Positions 30,105 through 40,529 of a stretch of DNA of 64,000 bases are shown here, in pieces (within the stretch, counting starts at the first letter, position 1; the number at the start of each line of letters is the position of its first letter). Made by a program: the position numbers and the translations under genes. The stretch is taken from NCBI RefSeq assembly GCF_000372725.1, contig NW_005200057.1:24102-88101 (forward strand), written 5' to 3'. This stretch comes from Emiliania huxleyi CCMP1516. Lineage: Eukaryota > Haptophyta > Isochrysidales > Noelaerhabdaceae. The notes beneath the pieces are model-generated. The model made no database searches. It was not told the origin of the DNA and was given only the letters and a program-made list of their open reading frames with translations.

Positions 30105-30591
30105 TCGCTTCGGCGGATGGCTGAGCGGCACAGTTTCTGGCCGCCCGGCCTGCGAGCTGTCGCCGCGAGACGATCGAAGGCGCTCAGTTCAAGCGCGCCG
30201 CCATGCCAGATCTCGCCCCACGCCCCGACCAGACCAGGCAGTGCGTGCAGGAATGATGCAGGCATGATAACCGGGTGTGGTGAGCACGCCAGCGGCACCG
30301 CTGCGCACTCTCAGGGTCGCAGCCGCCGATCTCGTGAGGGAGGGGCGTGGGTCGGGGCGGGTGCGAGAGAGTCGAGGAGCGCGGCGCGCGCGTGCGCGCG
30401 TGGGGTAAGTCGGTTGATATTTCATCACTGGTATAAAAGACCCAAAACGGCACGCGCGCCGCGCGCACGCGCGCTCGCATCACCTCACAACACTCACAAA
30501 TCAAAGAGATGCGGGCAGCCGCTCGCGCGAGGGTTTCTTCGATCAAAAAAGGGACGTCCGCGAATCTGTGCACGGCTCATGTTCACACCAT
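30105..30591. other. Intergenic region with TATA-like box
   Basis: GTATAAAAGACC at 30431-30442 is the clearest TATA-like box in the window. It is bracketed by inverted GC-rich GCGCGCGTGCGCGCG runs near 30390 and 30465. It points to the truncated RCC1 copy. Confidence 0.45.
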
Positions 30592-31080
30592 ATGTCCAAA
30601 CCGCCGCGCCGCTCGCGCAGCCTCCTCGCCACCACCGCCTCCACCGCCGCGCCCCCGCCAGAGACGCCGCCGCCCGCCCGCCTCCTCGACCTCCCCAGGG
30701 AGCTCCTCGTGCGCGCCCTCTCCCGCTGCGACCCCGCCGACATCGCTCGCGTCGCGGCCGTCTCGTTGCTCTTTGACGCCTCGCTTGCGGTGGAGGCCAT
30801 CCGCTTGTGGGCGCAAGAGCGCGGCTTCGAGCTGCCGGCGCAGCCAGAGGGCGAGGGCTGCGCCGTGCGGTGGCTGTGCTTTGCTGCGCTGCTGCGCGAG
30901 GCCAACCCGCTGTCGAGGGCGGCAGCGGGCCTTCGGCACAGCGTCTTCATCGACGGCGAGGGGCGGCTCTCGTCGTGCGGCAAGGCTGAGAGTTGGCAGC
31001 CAGGACTGCTCGCCTCACGGCGAGGGCGTGACGCAGCTCAACCAAACGCAGCGGTTGTACGACTTGTGTGATTGTTTAGG
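30592..31080 (+). pseudogene. Truncated F-box/RCC1 copy
   Basis: From ATG 30592 the N-terminal 130 residues match the other F-box/RCC1 genes closely (LLDLPRELLVRALSRCDP, EGRLSSCG). A small indel near 31010 then shifts the frame: the expected GLLGHGEGVTQLN appears split between two frames, and a stop follows at 31071. No RCC1 repeats remain before HSP90. The TATA-like box upstream means a short F-box protein could still be made. Confidence 0.75.
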
Positions 31081-31249
31081 GCGGGAGGTGGGCTGACAGA
31101 TGGCAGAGCCGGACGACAAGAAATAAAAACACAGAACAGAGCCGAAAGCGACACCCCAGCGCGCCGGGAGAAGCGCCGAGGCGCGAGAGCCCTCGGGGGG
31201 GCTCGAGGCGGGAGAGCGCAGCGCTGCGCTCACCCCGCCGCTCGCGCGC

Positions 31250-33729
31250 TCAGTCCACCTCCTCCATCTTGGAGCCCTCGTCGCCGTCCTCCTCGAGGGG
31301 CGGCAGCTCCTCGACGTCGTCCGCCTCGTCGTCGTCCTCGATGGAGAGGCCGAGCTTGATCATGCGGTGGATGCGGCCGGCGAAGGTGGCGGGCTCGTCG
31401 AGCGAGAAGCCCGAGGTGAGGAGGGACGTCTCGAAGAGCAAGTGGACCAGGTCCTTGACCGTCTTGTCGCCCTTGTCGGCGGCCGACTTTGCCTTGAGCT
31501 CCTTCATGATCGAGTGCTTCGGGTTGATCTCCATCGTCTTCTTGGAGGCCATGTACGAGGACATCGACGAGTCGCGCAGTGCCTGCGCGCGCATGATGCG
31601 CTCCATGTTCGCGGTCCAGCCGTACTCGCCCGTCACCAGCACGCAGGGCGACTCGGTGACGCGCTCCGACATGACAACCTTCTCAACCTTGTCGCCGAGG
31701 ATCTCCTTCATCAGCTTGCAGAGCGGCTCGAAGTCGGCGGTGAGCTCCTCCCACGCCTTCTTCTCCTCCTCGGTCTCCTCGAACTTGAGGCCCTCCTTGG
31801 TCACCGAGACGAGCTTCTTGCCGTCGTACTCCTTGAGCTGCTGCACGCAGTACTCGTCGATCGGGTCCGTCATGTAGAGCACCTCGTAGTTGCGCTTCTT
31901 GCAGCGCTCGATGAAGGGCGACGTCTCGACCGCCTTCTTGGTCTCGCCCGTGATGTAGTAGACGTCCTTCTGCGACTCGGGCATGCGCGAGACGTAGTCC
32001 TTGAGCGAGGTCATCTCGTCGCCCGACTTGGTCGAGTGGTACATGAGCAGCTCGGCGAGCTTGGCGCGGTTGCCAGAGTCCTCGTGGATGCCGAGCTTGA
32101 CGTTCTTGGAGAACTGCTCGTAAAACTTCTTGAAGTCCTCGGTGTTCTCCTGGATCTCGCCGAAGAGCTCGATCGCCTTCTTGACGATGTTCTTCTTGAT
32201 GACCTGCGCGGCGCGGCGGGGGGGAAGGGGGTCGGAGGGAAAGTGTGGGCGGGCGCGGCTCGGGGGGCGCGCTGGCGGCGCGCCTTGAGGATCTTGTTCT
32301 GCTGCAGCGTCTCGCGCGAGATGTTGAGGGGCAGGTCCTCCGAGTCGACGACGCCCTTGACAAAGGTGAGCCACTCGGGGATCAGGTCCTCGCAGTTGTC
32401 CATGATGAAGACGCGGCGGACGTAGAGCTTGATGTGGCCCGAGTTCTTCTTCTTGGGCTCGAAGAGGTCGAAGGGCGCGCGCTTGGGCACGAAGAGGATC
32501 GAGGTGAACTCGAGCTGGCCCTCGACGGAGAAGTGCTTGACGGCGAGGTGCTCCTCCCAGTCGTTGGAGAGCGCCTTGTAGAAGGCGCCGTACTCCTCCT
32601 TGGTCACCTCCTCGGGCTTGCGCGTCCAGATGGGCTTCTGCTTGTTCATCAGGTCCCACTCGTGCGTCACCTCCTTGACCTTCTTCTTCTTCTTCTCCTT
32701 CTTCTCCGCCTCCTCGTCGACCTCCTCGATCTTGGGCTCGTCGCCGTCCTCCTCCTTCTTCTCGTCCTCCTCCTCGTCCTCGTCGTCGTCCACCTCCTTG
32801 TCCACCGTCTTCTCGGTCCAGAGCGAGATCGGGTAGTTGATGAACTCGGAGTGCTTCTTGACCAGGTCCTTGAGGCGGCGCTCCTCGAGGTACTCGAGCT
32901 GGTCCTCCTTGAGGTAGCACATGATCTTGGTGCCGCGCCCGAGCGCCTCGCCGTCCGCGTCCTTGCGCACCGTGAAGGAGCCGCCCGCCGCCGACTCCCA
33001 GACGTGCTGCTCGTCGTCGTTGTGCTTTGACGTCACGACGACGCGGTCGGCGACGAGGTAGGACGAGTAGAAGCCGACGCCGAACTGGCCAATCATGTTG
33101 ATGTCGGCGCCCGCCGACATCGCCTCCATGAAGGCCTTGGTGCCCGACTGCGCGATGGTGCCCAGGTTGGTGATCATCTCGGCCTTGGTCATGCCGACGC
33201 CAGAGTCGATGATTGTGAGCGAGTTGTTGGACTTGTCGGGCACGAGGCGGATGTAGAGCTCGGGGTTGCCATCGAGGACCGACTTGTCGGTGAGCGACTG
33301 CGGAGGGGGAAGGGGGGGCGGGGGCGTGAGCGGTGTGAGCGGCGCGGCAAAGTGGAGGATTCCCCCGGGAATCTCGGGGCGGCCGCAACGCCGTGCGCGC
33401 GCGGCGTGTTTGTTTGGGGGAGGGCGGCGGAGGGCGGCGGCTGCGCCGCCGCGCCGCCGGCGGACGGCAATGCGGCGGCGCCGCGCGGCGGACGGCGAGC
33501 GGCGGCGCCGCGCGGCGGGCAAGACGCCGCCCCGGCAGATGGGGCGTGCGCGGCGCGCGTGTGTGCGAGCAGTCGAGCACGCCTGGTGACGGATCTTGTC
33601 GAGCGCGTCGGACGAGTTGGAGATGAGCTCGCGGAGGAAGATCTCCTTGTTTGAGTAGAAAGTGTTGATGATGAGACTCATCAGCTGGTTGATCTCAGCC
33701 TGGAAGGCAAACGTCTCGACCTCCGCCAT
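31250..33729 (-). CDS. HSP90: Cytosolic heat-shock protein 90
   Basis: ATP-dependent chaperone for kinases, receptors and other clients. Three exons, complement(31250..32203, 32284..33297, 33583..33729), give 704 residues, the normal length. The N-terminal ATPase domain shows [25 protein letters not shown] and [15 protein letters not shown]. The charged Glu/Lys linker is near 215-265, and the middle domain has [14 protein letters not shown] with its catalytic Arg. The protein ends MEEVD, the TPR-binding signature of cytosolic HSP90. Both introns have GC donors (CAG then GCGTGC; AAG then GCGCGC) with AG acceptors, phase 0. The joins restore [13 protein letters not shown] and [13 protein letters not shown] exactly as in the family, which makes these two splice calls very safe. 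Confidence 0.97.
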
Positions 33730-34166
33730 GGCGACTGGTTGTTCTGCGGCGCGGGGAGGAGCGGGGAGGTGGGTCGCCGGGCGAGTCGGCGGAGGGCGAT
33801 GCGGGTGTGGCGGAGGAGAGGCGGCGAGGCGGGGCGAGGCCGGGGCGGGGCGGGGCGGGCGAGCGGGCGAGCTCTGTGCACTTGTGGATGTGTCGCGTAG
33901 ACTCGTCTAGAAGCAAGGTCGTCAGTTTGCTTTTCTTTTCGCAAGGCCGCAAGGGCGATTCCGAAAGTTGTACCGGACCCTCCACCGCTAGCACTGTCTG
34001 GTACAGCCCCGCTATCTCTGTCTGGCCGACTACAGTGTGCAGCGGAGAGGCGCGAGTCGGAATAGATTTGCAGGCCTCCTGCCTCCCCGATGCCGCAGGC
34101 GCCTCCTGCCATGCGCACGCCCTGCCCTGCGCTGGTGGACCGGCTCACTGCTGAGGCTGGCCTAAG
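33730..34166. other. HSP90 promoter side and 3' flank of the ankyrin-kinase gene
   Basis: A TTTTCTTTTCGC tract lies at 33932-33943 (plus strand). A weak heat-shock-like TTCTAGA is on the minus strand near 33906. No gene seen. Confidence 0.35.
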
Positions 34167-37100
34167 CTACGAGCCGCCAGTGCCACGCCCCTCGCCCCGA
34201 GGCCTCCCCCGCCCACCCCTCCCGCCCCGCCCGCGCCCGCCTCGCCCACCGACCACCGCCATGCCACCCGCGGGCGCGGGGCGCGTGGGGGGCTGGTAGA
34301 CAAAGGTCGCCTGCGCCGCCACGTGCGCTCCGCAGTTGGCGATCGGCAGCGCCGGCTGGCGGCAGGCCGGGCAGTTGGTGTCGCGCTCCAGCACGCGCGG
34401 CGCACACGTCTCGCAGTACAGCGCGTGGCCGCACGCGAAGCGAACAGACCGCGGCGCCGACCAGCAGAGGTCGCACAGCCGCGCCTCCCCGTCCGCCTCG
34501 GCCGTCACCGCCCCTGCGAGGCTCTGCGATGGCGATGCCGCCACCTCCCCCGCCGCTTCGACTAGCGCCTCCAGCCGCGGCAGCGCCTCTGCGAGCGGCA
34601 TCCGCTTCCTCTTCCGCTCGTACGCCAGCCCGACCACGAGCCGCGCCACCTCCTCGGCCTGCGCCGCCGACCAGCCCGCGTCGGCCGCTGCGATGGCCTC
34701 CGCCGTGTCGGGCTCCTCCATCGCATCGTCGCACGCATTGAGCAAGCCAAGCGCGCCGCGGCCGGTCAGAGCGACGAGCAGCGTGATACCGAGCGCAAAA
34801 CCATCGGTGAGCTGCGAAGCCTGACCGTCGTTGAGGATGATCGGGTCCATGTAGCCAGGCTTCCCAAAGATACGCTGCGTCGACAGGTGCGAGACCTGCT
34901 GGCTGCTGCCAGCCGTCGCCTCTGCCGCGCGCGCGAGGCCCACGTCGGCGAGGTAGCCGTTGCCGCGCTCGTCGAGCAAGATGTTGCCCGCCGAGACGTC
35001 GCGGTGCAGGATCATCGGCGAGAGCGTGTGCAGGTAGTGCAGCGCTCTCGCGGCGTCGCGCAGCACGTGGACCCGTGCGGCGGAGGAGAGCGGCGGAGGC
35101 GCCGTCTCGAAGCCGAGCATGCGGAGCCGCTGCAGCGCGGCTGGCGTGCGGTAGAGGCGGTCCTCGAGGCTGCCGCCGCGGCAGAGGGGGTAGACGAGGC
35201 ACGCGCGCTCAGGCGCCAAGCAGGCGCCGAGCAGAGGGAGCAAGGACGGGTGGCACGCCGCGCTGAGCGTGCGCACCTCGCTCTGCAGCTCGGCGAGGCC
35301 TTGGGCGCCGACACCGACCAGCGCCGTCTTGACGGCGAACCCGCAAGCGACGCGCGGAAGCGACGGCAGCGCGTCGCAGCGGTAGACGCGCCCAAAGCCT
35401 CCCTCGCCCACCTTGCGCGCCTCGGCAAAGCGGTCCGTCGCCATGATTAGCTCGTCGAGAGGGACGGCGGCGGGCGGCGCGGCGGCGGCGGCGAGGGCGG
35501 CGACACTGGCAGGAGCCGCCGCCTCTGCTGCCTCCGCCGCCGCCGCTGCCTCCGCTGCCGCCTCCGCTGCCGCCGCCTCTTGAGCCTCCGCCGCCGCCAC
35601 GGCCGCCACTGCCGCCTCCATAGCCGCCGCCTCCGCCGCTACCTCCACCGCCTCCGCCTCCGCCTCCGCCCTCTGCCTCGCCTCCTCCCCCTCCCTTGCC
35701 GCCTCCTCCCTTGCCCTCGCCTCTGCCTCCTCCCTTGCGCGCGACGCCGCCTCCGCCTCCTCCGCCGCCCGCGCCGCCGCATCCTCTGCTACCAACCGAT
35801 CCGCTTCCTCCGCCACTCGCGCCTCCTCCGCCGCCCGCGCCTCCTCCGCCTGCTCCGCCGCCCGCTCCGCCGCCCGCGCTGCCGCCGCCGCCGCCTTCTC
35901 CTCCTTCTGCCGCTGCCGCTTTAGCGCCCTGGCCTCGCGGACCTTTCGCTCCGCCAACTCGTCGCGCAGCCGCCACGCCGCCCGCAACGCCTCCGAGCCG
36001 TCGGCGGCCTGGGTGGTGTTCGCGTTGATCGCCGCCCTGAGCGCCTCGAGATCGGCGTCGCCTCGCTCGCACGCCTCAACCGCCTCGCGCAGCGCAGCCT
36101 CGGCAGCATCGCGCGCCTCCGCCGCCTCCGCTGCCGCTGCCGCATCGCGTGCGGCCGCCGCGGCCTGTTCGGCTGATTCTGCGACCGCCCTCTCCCCCCT
36201 CGCCTCTGCTGCGGTCGACGAGTGCTCCTCGAAGGCGCGCACGCACTCGGCGTGGCCCTCTTCCTTGGCCCATTGAAGCGCCGTCTCGCCGCTCGCACTG
36301 CGCGCCGCAGTGTCAGCGCCCGCCCGCAGCAAGCGCCGCACGACGGCGGGGCGGTTCAAGAGGGCAGCGGCTATCAGCGCGGTGACGCCCTTGCTGTTCT
36401 GCAGGTTGATCTCAGCGCCGTGCCGTATCAGCAAATTGACCACCTGCTCGCGGCCTTCCTGGGCGGCGTACATCAGCGCGGTGTTGCCCTTACTGTTCTG
36501 CAAATTGATCTCCGCGCCGTGCTGCAGCAGCAGCTCGACCACCCGCTCGTGACCTTCCTGGGCGGCGCCCATCAGCGCGGTGTAGCCGTTGCTGTTCTGC
36601 ACGTTGATCTCCGCGCCGTACCGCAGCAGCAACTCGACCACCTGCTCGTGGCCGTACACGGCGGCGCCCATCAGCAGCGTGATGCCGCTCACCTTGCCTC
36701 TCTTGTACGTCGCGTCGGCCCGCCCACCACTGTCGAGCCACTCCAGCACTGCCGCCTCGTCGCCTCGCTCAGCAGCTGTCACGACCTCGTCGGAGTCAGC
36801 CATGTCACCGCTCAACGGCCGCCCCGCCGCCGCAGCCGGCGACAGATTACCCGGCCGCACCCGCACGCTCTCGCCGCCGCCCTCGAGCGCCACAGCGTAC
36901 CGCCCGCCCTCGAAGCTCCCCGCCACGCCCCGCTGCCCGTTTAGCTCGGGGCGGGAGGAGAGCCCGCCGAGCTCGACTCGCTGGCCGAGCAGCGGCGCGT
37001 CCACAGCTGCCGCGCCCGAGGAAACGCCGCCCGCACCTCGGCCCTCCGCCACCGCCTCGGCCTCTGACAAGACCTTGACGCACTCGGCGTGGCCCTCCTC

Positions 37101-39173
37101 CTTGGCCAGCTGCAGCGCCGTCTTGCCCTTTTCATCGTGCGCCGCCGCGTCTGCGCCCGCCCGCAGCAAGCGCCGTACGACGGCGGGGCGGTTGAAGAGG
37201 GCGGCGAACATCAGCGCGGTGAAGCCTTTGCTGTTCTGCAGGTTGATCAGCAAGTCGACCACCCGTATCAGCAAGTCGACCACCCGCTCGTGGCCGAATC
37301 CGGCGGCGGCCATCAGCGCGGTGTCGCCGTCGCTGACCTGAAGGTTGATCTCCGCGCCGTGCCGCAGTAACAGCTCGACCACCCGCTCGTGGCCGTTGCT
37401 GGCGGCGCCCATCAGCGCGGTGAAGCCGTCGCTCCTCTGCAGGCCGATCTCCGCGCCGTACCGCAGCAGCAAGTCGACCACCCGCTCGTGGCCGCGGCTG
37501 GCGGCGTACATCAGCAGCGTGAGGCCACTCACCTCGCCTCTCTCGTACGTCGCGTCGGCCCGCCCGCCGCCGTCAAGCCACGCCAGCACCGCCTGCTCGT
37601 CACCTCGCCCAACCGCTGCCACGACCTCGTCGGAGACTGCCACGACACAGCTCGGCGCCCGCCCCGCCGCCACCGCTGGAGAGAGCGTCTCCGCGACTCT
37701 CGATCCAGCCGAGGAAGCGCCGCCGGAGGAAGCGCCGCCTGCGCCTGCGCCGCCGGCTGCCGCCGCCGTGGGCCGTCCCGCCACGACCGACTCCTTGACG
37801 TGCTGCCTGAAGGCCTCGACGCACTCGGCGTTGCCCTTCGCCTTGGCACACTGCAGCGCCGTCTTGCCGTTCTCAGCGCACGCCGCCGTGTCTGCGCCCG
37901 CCCGCAGCAAGCGCCGCACGACAGCGGGGTGGTTGAAGAGGGCGGCGGCTATCAGCGCGGTGTAGCCGCCGCTGTCCTGCAAGTTGACCTCCGCGCCGCG
38001 CCGAATCAGCAAGTCGACCAACCGCTCGTGGCCGTAGTTGGCGGCGCCCATCAGCAGCGTGAGGCCGCTCACCTTGCCTCTCTCGTACGTCGCGTCGGCC
38101 CGCCCACCACTGTCGAGCCACTCCAGCACTGCCGCCTCGTCGCCTCGCTCAGCAGCTGTCACGACCTCGTCGGAGACTGCCACGCCACCGCTCGACGCCC
38201 GCTCCGCCGCCGCCGGCGACAGATTACTCGGTCGCACCCGCACGCTCTCGCCGCCGCCCTCGAGCGCCACAGCGTACCGCCCGCCCTCGAAGCTCCCCGC
38301 CACGCCCCGCTGCCCGTTTAGCTCGGGGCGGGAAGAGAGCCCGCCGAGCTCGACTCGCTGGCCAAGCAGCGGCGCGTCCACAGCTGCCGCTGCCGCGCCC
38401 GAGGAAGCGACGTCCGCCCCTGCTCGGCCCTCCGCAGCCGCCGCCGCTGCCTCAGACAAGATCTTGACGCACTCGGCGTGGCCCTTCTCCTTGGCCCACT
38501 GCAGCGCCGTCATGCCGCTCGCACTGCGCGCCGCAGCATCTGCGCCCGCCCGCAGCAAGCGCCGCACGACGGCGGGGTGGTTGAGGAGGGCGGCGTGCAT
38601 CAGCGCGGTGCCGCCGTCGCTGTTCTGCAGGTTGATCTCAGCGCCGTGCTGCAGCAGCAAGTCGACCACCCGCTCGTGGCCTTGGTAGGCGGCGTGCATC
38701 AGCGCGGTGAAGCCCTTGCTGTCCTGCAGGTTGATCTCCGCGCCGTACCGCAGCAGCAACTTGATCACACGCTCGTGGCCGTAGTTGGCGGCGCCCATCA
38801 GCAGCGTGATGCCGCTCACCTCGCCTCTCTCGTACGTCGCGTCGGCCCGCCCGCCGCGGTCAAGCCACGCCAGCACCGCCTGCTCGTCACCTTGCTTACC
38901 TGCTGCCGCGACCGCATCGGGGGCTGTCACGCCACCGCTCCACGCCCGCTCCGCAGCCGGCGACAGATTACCCGGCCGCACCCGCACGCTCTCGCCGCCG
39001 CCCTCGAGCGCCACAGCGTACCGCCCGCCCTCGAAGCTCCGAGCCACGCCCCGCTGCCCGTTTAGCTCGGGGCGGGAGGAGAGCCCGCCGAGCTCGACTC
39101 GCTGGCCAAGCGCGTCCACAGCTGCCGCGCCCGAGGAAACGCCGCCCGCACCTGCCATCGCCAGGGCGGTCAT
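34167..39173 (-). CDS. Ankyrin-repeat receptor-like kinase with C-terminal RING finger
   Basis: A 1668-residue single-exon protein. Four blocks of ankyrin repeats (about 85-240, 330-450, 515-720, 815-975; GHERVVDLLLRYGAEINLQ type) alternate with three almost identical 50-residue modules built on SSRPELNGQRGVA and GGGESVRVRPGNLSP. These look like a small SH3-like domain shared with the TPR protein at 43.2 kb. Residues 980-1235 are an Ala/Glu/Arg coiled coil. A kinase domain of the IRAK/RLK type follows (about 1240-1545) with GEGGFGRVY, VAE-region Lys in FAVKTA, and LHRDVSAGNILLD. The usual DFG is DVG (LADVGLA). A C3HC4 RING (CDLCW to CPACRQ, near 1566-1605) and an RGG-rich tail end the protein. 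Predicted kinase plus E3 ligase in one chain. Confidence 0.85.
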   Translation of the reverse strand: MTALAMAGAGGVSSGAAAVDALGQRVELGGLSSRPELNGQRGVARSFEGGRYAVALEGGGESVRVRPGNLSPAAERAWSGGVTAPDAVAAAGKQGDEQAVLAWLDRGGRADATYERGEVSGITLLMGAANYGHERVIKLLLRYGAEINLQDSKGFTALMHAAYQGHERVVDLLLQHGAEINLQNSDGGTALMHAALLNHPAVVRRLLRAGADAAARSASGMTALQWAKEKGHAECVKILSEAAAAAAEGRAGADVASSGAAAAAVDAPLLGQRVELGGLSSRPELNGQRGVAGSFEGGRYAVALEGGGESVRVRPSNLSPAAAERASSGGVAVSDEVVTAAERGDEAAVLEWLDSGGRADATYERGKVSGLTLLMGAANYGHERLVDLLIRRGAEVNLQDSGGYTALIAAALFNHPAVVRRLLRAGADTAACAENGKTALQCAKAKGNAECVEAFRQHVKESVVAGRPTAAAAGGAGAGGASSGGASSAGSRVAETLSPAVAAGRAPSCVVAVSDEVVAAVGRGDEQAVLAWLDGGGRADATYERGEVSGLTLLMYAASRGHERVVDLLLRYGAEIGLQRSDGFTALMGAASNGHERVVELLLRHGAEINLQVSDGDTALMAAAGFGHERVVDLLIRVVDLLINLQNSKGFTALMFAALFNRPAVVRRLLRAGADAAAHDEKGKTALQLAKEEGHAECVKVLSEAEAVAEGRGAGGVSSGAAAVDAPLLGQRVELGGLSSRPELNGQRGVAGSFEGGRYAVALEGGGESVRVRPGNLSPAAAAGRPLSGDMADSDEVVTAAERGDEAAVLEWLDSGGRADATYKRGKVSGITLLMGAAVYGHEQVVELLLRYGAEINVQNSNGYTALMGAAQEGHERVVELLLQHGAEINLQNSKGNTALMYAAQEGREQVVNLLIRHGAEINLQNSKGVTALIAAALLNRPAVVRRLLRAGADTAARSASGETALQWAKEEGHAECVRAFEEHSSTAAEARGERAVAESAEQAAAAARDAAAAAEAAEARDAAEAALREAVEACERGDADLEALRAAINANTTQAADGSEALRAAWRLRDELAERKVREARALKRQRQKEEKAAAAAARAAERAAEQAEEARAAEEARVAEEADRLVAEDAAARAAEEAEAASRAREEAEARAREEAAREGEEARQRAEAEAEAVEVAAEAAAMEAAVAAVAAAEAQEAAAAEAAAEAAAAAEAAEAAAPASVAALAAAAAPPAAVPLDELIMATDRFAEARKVGEGGFGRVYRCDALPSLPRVACGFAVKTALVGVGAQGLAELQSEVRTLSAACHPSLLPLLGACLAPERACLVYPLCRGGSLEDRLYRTPAALQRLRMLGFETAPPPLSSAARVHVLRDAARALHYLHTLSPMILHRDVSAGNILLDERGNGYLADVGLARAAEATAGSSQQVSHLSTQRIFGKPGYMDPIILNDGQASQLTDGFALGITLLVALTGRGALGLLNACDDAMEEPDTAEAIAAADAGWSAAQAEEVARLVVGLAYERKRKRMPLAEALPRLEALVEAAGEVAASPSQSLAGAVTAEADGEARLCDLCWSAPRSVRFACGHALYCETCAPRVLERDTNCPACRQPALPIANCGAHVAAQATFVYQPPTRPAPAGGMAVVGGRGGRGRGGRGGRGRPRGEGRGTGGS

Positions 39174-39190
39174 TTTCTTTTTCCAAGAGG
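39174..39190 (+). promoter_or_regulatory. T-rich motif in the ankyrin-kinase/GPx divergent promoter
   Basis: TTTTCTTTTTCCAAGAG directly follows the ankyrin-kinase start and reads toward the GPx gene. The divergent starts are only 100 bp apart. Confidence 0.4.
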
Positions 39191-39273
39191 TTTCCTACTT
39201 TTCCGGCGAATTCTTCAATCCGAGCCCGCGAGGGCCGCCAGTCGCGCTTCCGACGAGGCTGCGCCGCTTCGCC

Positions 39274-39882
39274 ATGAGCCGCCTCATCCGCTCCTTCACC
39301 GACTTGCGCGCCCGCAATAACGCCGGCGAGGACGTCGACTTTGGCGCCTTTGCGGACAAGGTAGTCCTCGTCGTCAATGTAGCGAGGCACTGAGACACGA
39401 GGGAGGTGCCGGGCCTCGTCGGGCTGGGAAGCAAGTACTTTGAGAAGGGCCTGCGCGTGCTCTTCTTTCCGTGCAACCAGGCACAGTCCAGTTCCAGTCT
39501 ACCCACCACCACTGTTGCGACGCCTCGCCCTCCCCGGGCCCATCCCACCCACCGCGGTCTACCCACCGCCGCCTCGCCCTGCCCGCCCCAGTTTGCCTCC
39601 GAGGAGCCCGGCACCGCGGCCGACATCAAGGCCTTCTACGTCGACGCCCACAAGTTGCCGGCGGCGTCGCTCATGGAGAGAGTCGATGTGAACGGCGCGA
39701 ACACGCACGAGGTCTACAAGTTCCTGAAGGGCACACCCGAACTTGGTGAGAAAATCGAGTGGAACTTCACCAAGTTCGTCGTCGGGCGTGACGGACAGGT
39801 TCTGGGACGGTATCCCCAGCGGACGAAGCCAAAGGACTTTGACAAGATGTTTGCCGAGATGTTTGCGCAGGCGGAGAGCTGA
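39274..39882 (+). CDS. Selenocysteine-containing glutathione peroxidase
   Basis: Reduces hydroperoxides with a thiol donor. Exons 39274..39480 and 39592..39882, read through an in-frame TGA at 39391-39393, give 165 residues, the usual GPx length. The TGA is codon 40, just after VVLVVNVARH and before DTREVPGLVGLGSKYFEKGL, exactly where GPx carries its peroxidatic Sec or Cys. The same frame continues to FFPCNQ, then a 111-bp GC-AG intron (GCACAG at 39481 to CCCCAG at 39591), then FASEEPG, matching the family FPCNQF..EPG. Active-site Trp and Asn are in IEWNFTKF; the usual Gln is Glu (SEEPG). A SECIS fold follows in the 3' UTR. No signal peptide, so probably cytosolic. The true stop is also TGA (39880). 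Confidence 0.88.
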
Positions 39883-39921
39883 TGTGTCCGAACTGTCTCT
39901 GAGCGCGGCGGGCAGTGGTCA

Positions 39922-40001
39922 CACACAGGTGACGCATGACGGGCTCGCGGAACAGGCCCATCTTGGAGCCACCGCGAGCGCTGAAGACCTGCACCTGTGT
40001 G
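39922..40001 (+). promoter_or_regulatory. SECIS element in the GPx 3' untranslated region
   Basis: Helix I pairs CACACAGGTG (39922-39931) with CACCTGTGTG (39992-40001), all ten bases. The quartet strand ATGA (39936-39939) faces TGA (39982-39984). Helix II pairs GGGCTCGCGG (39941-39950) with CCGCGAGCGC (39972-39981), nine of ten. The apical loop opens with AA (39951-39952). It lies 39 nt after the stop codon. Confidence 0.88.
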
Positions 40002-40529
40002 GGAGCTATTGGTCGCCGGCTCTGTCCTGCTCTCTTTTGGTGAGAAATCGCGTGTGTGACACACGAGTGTGCGTGTGTCGGTGTGTGAGGTGTGTGTGTA
40101 TGTGCATCGTGCATGGTGCGTCCCTCCTCCCTGTGTGCGCGGTCTCTGACACAGACGAGCGAGCACGATCGAAAAGGGAGGACGCGGCCAGCAAGCGCGC
40201 TCTTGCTGGTCAGGACCCCACCCACCAATAAAAATACACGAGCGAAAACAGTGCTAACTGCTATGAAAAGGCACACCTATGGGACGACATCAGTACACGG
40301 CCGTGGGCAGATGACTGCTTCGCGGCGCCGGCCACCGCGCTCGCACTGCGCGGCGGACCCCAGCTTCCGAGAGCGCGCCCCTCTCAACGCGCGCTCGCAT
40401 GCGCGCGCCCCACCCGTGTCCATGTCGCAAAACGCACGCCCGCACACCCCATGCGCTAGCCTCGCCCTCCCACAGTTTCCCGCCTCTAGTACGCATCTCA
40501 TGCCTCCGCATGCGAGCTCCTGCTGTCGG
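40002..40529. other. Region between convergent GPx and TLC genes
   Basis: GTGTGTG runs at 40058-40110 and no protein-like frame. Probably untranslated 3' sequence of both genes. Confidence 0.4.

Noticed and set aside
31367..33030. Plus-strand Leu-rich frames (352 and 261 residues) opposite HSP90
   Set aside because: Antisense of the Glu/Lys codons of HSP90, a well-known artefact.
35209..36072. Glycine-rich 287-residue frame inside the ankyrin-kinase gene
   Set aside because: Shadow of the Ala/Glu coiled-coil coding region; real frame has kinase and ankyrin motifs.
39394..39591. Treating the GPx gene as two short ORFs or a pseudogene
   Set aside because: Homology continues in the same frame across the TGA and a SECIS fold follows, so recoding is the better explanation.
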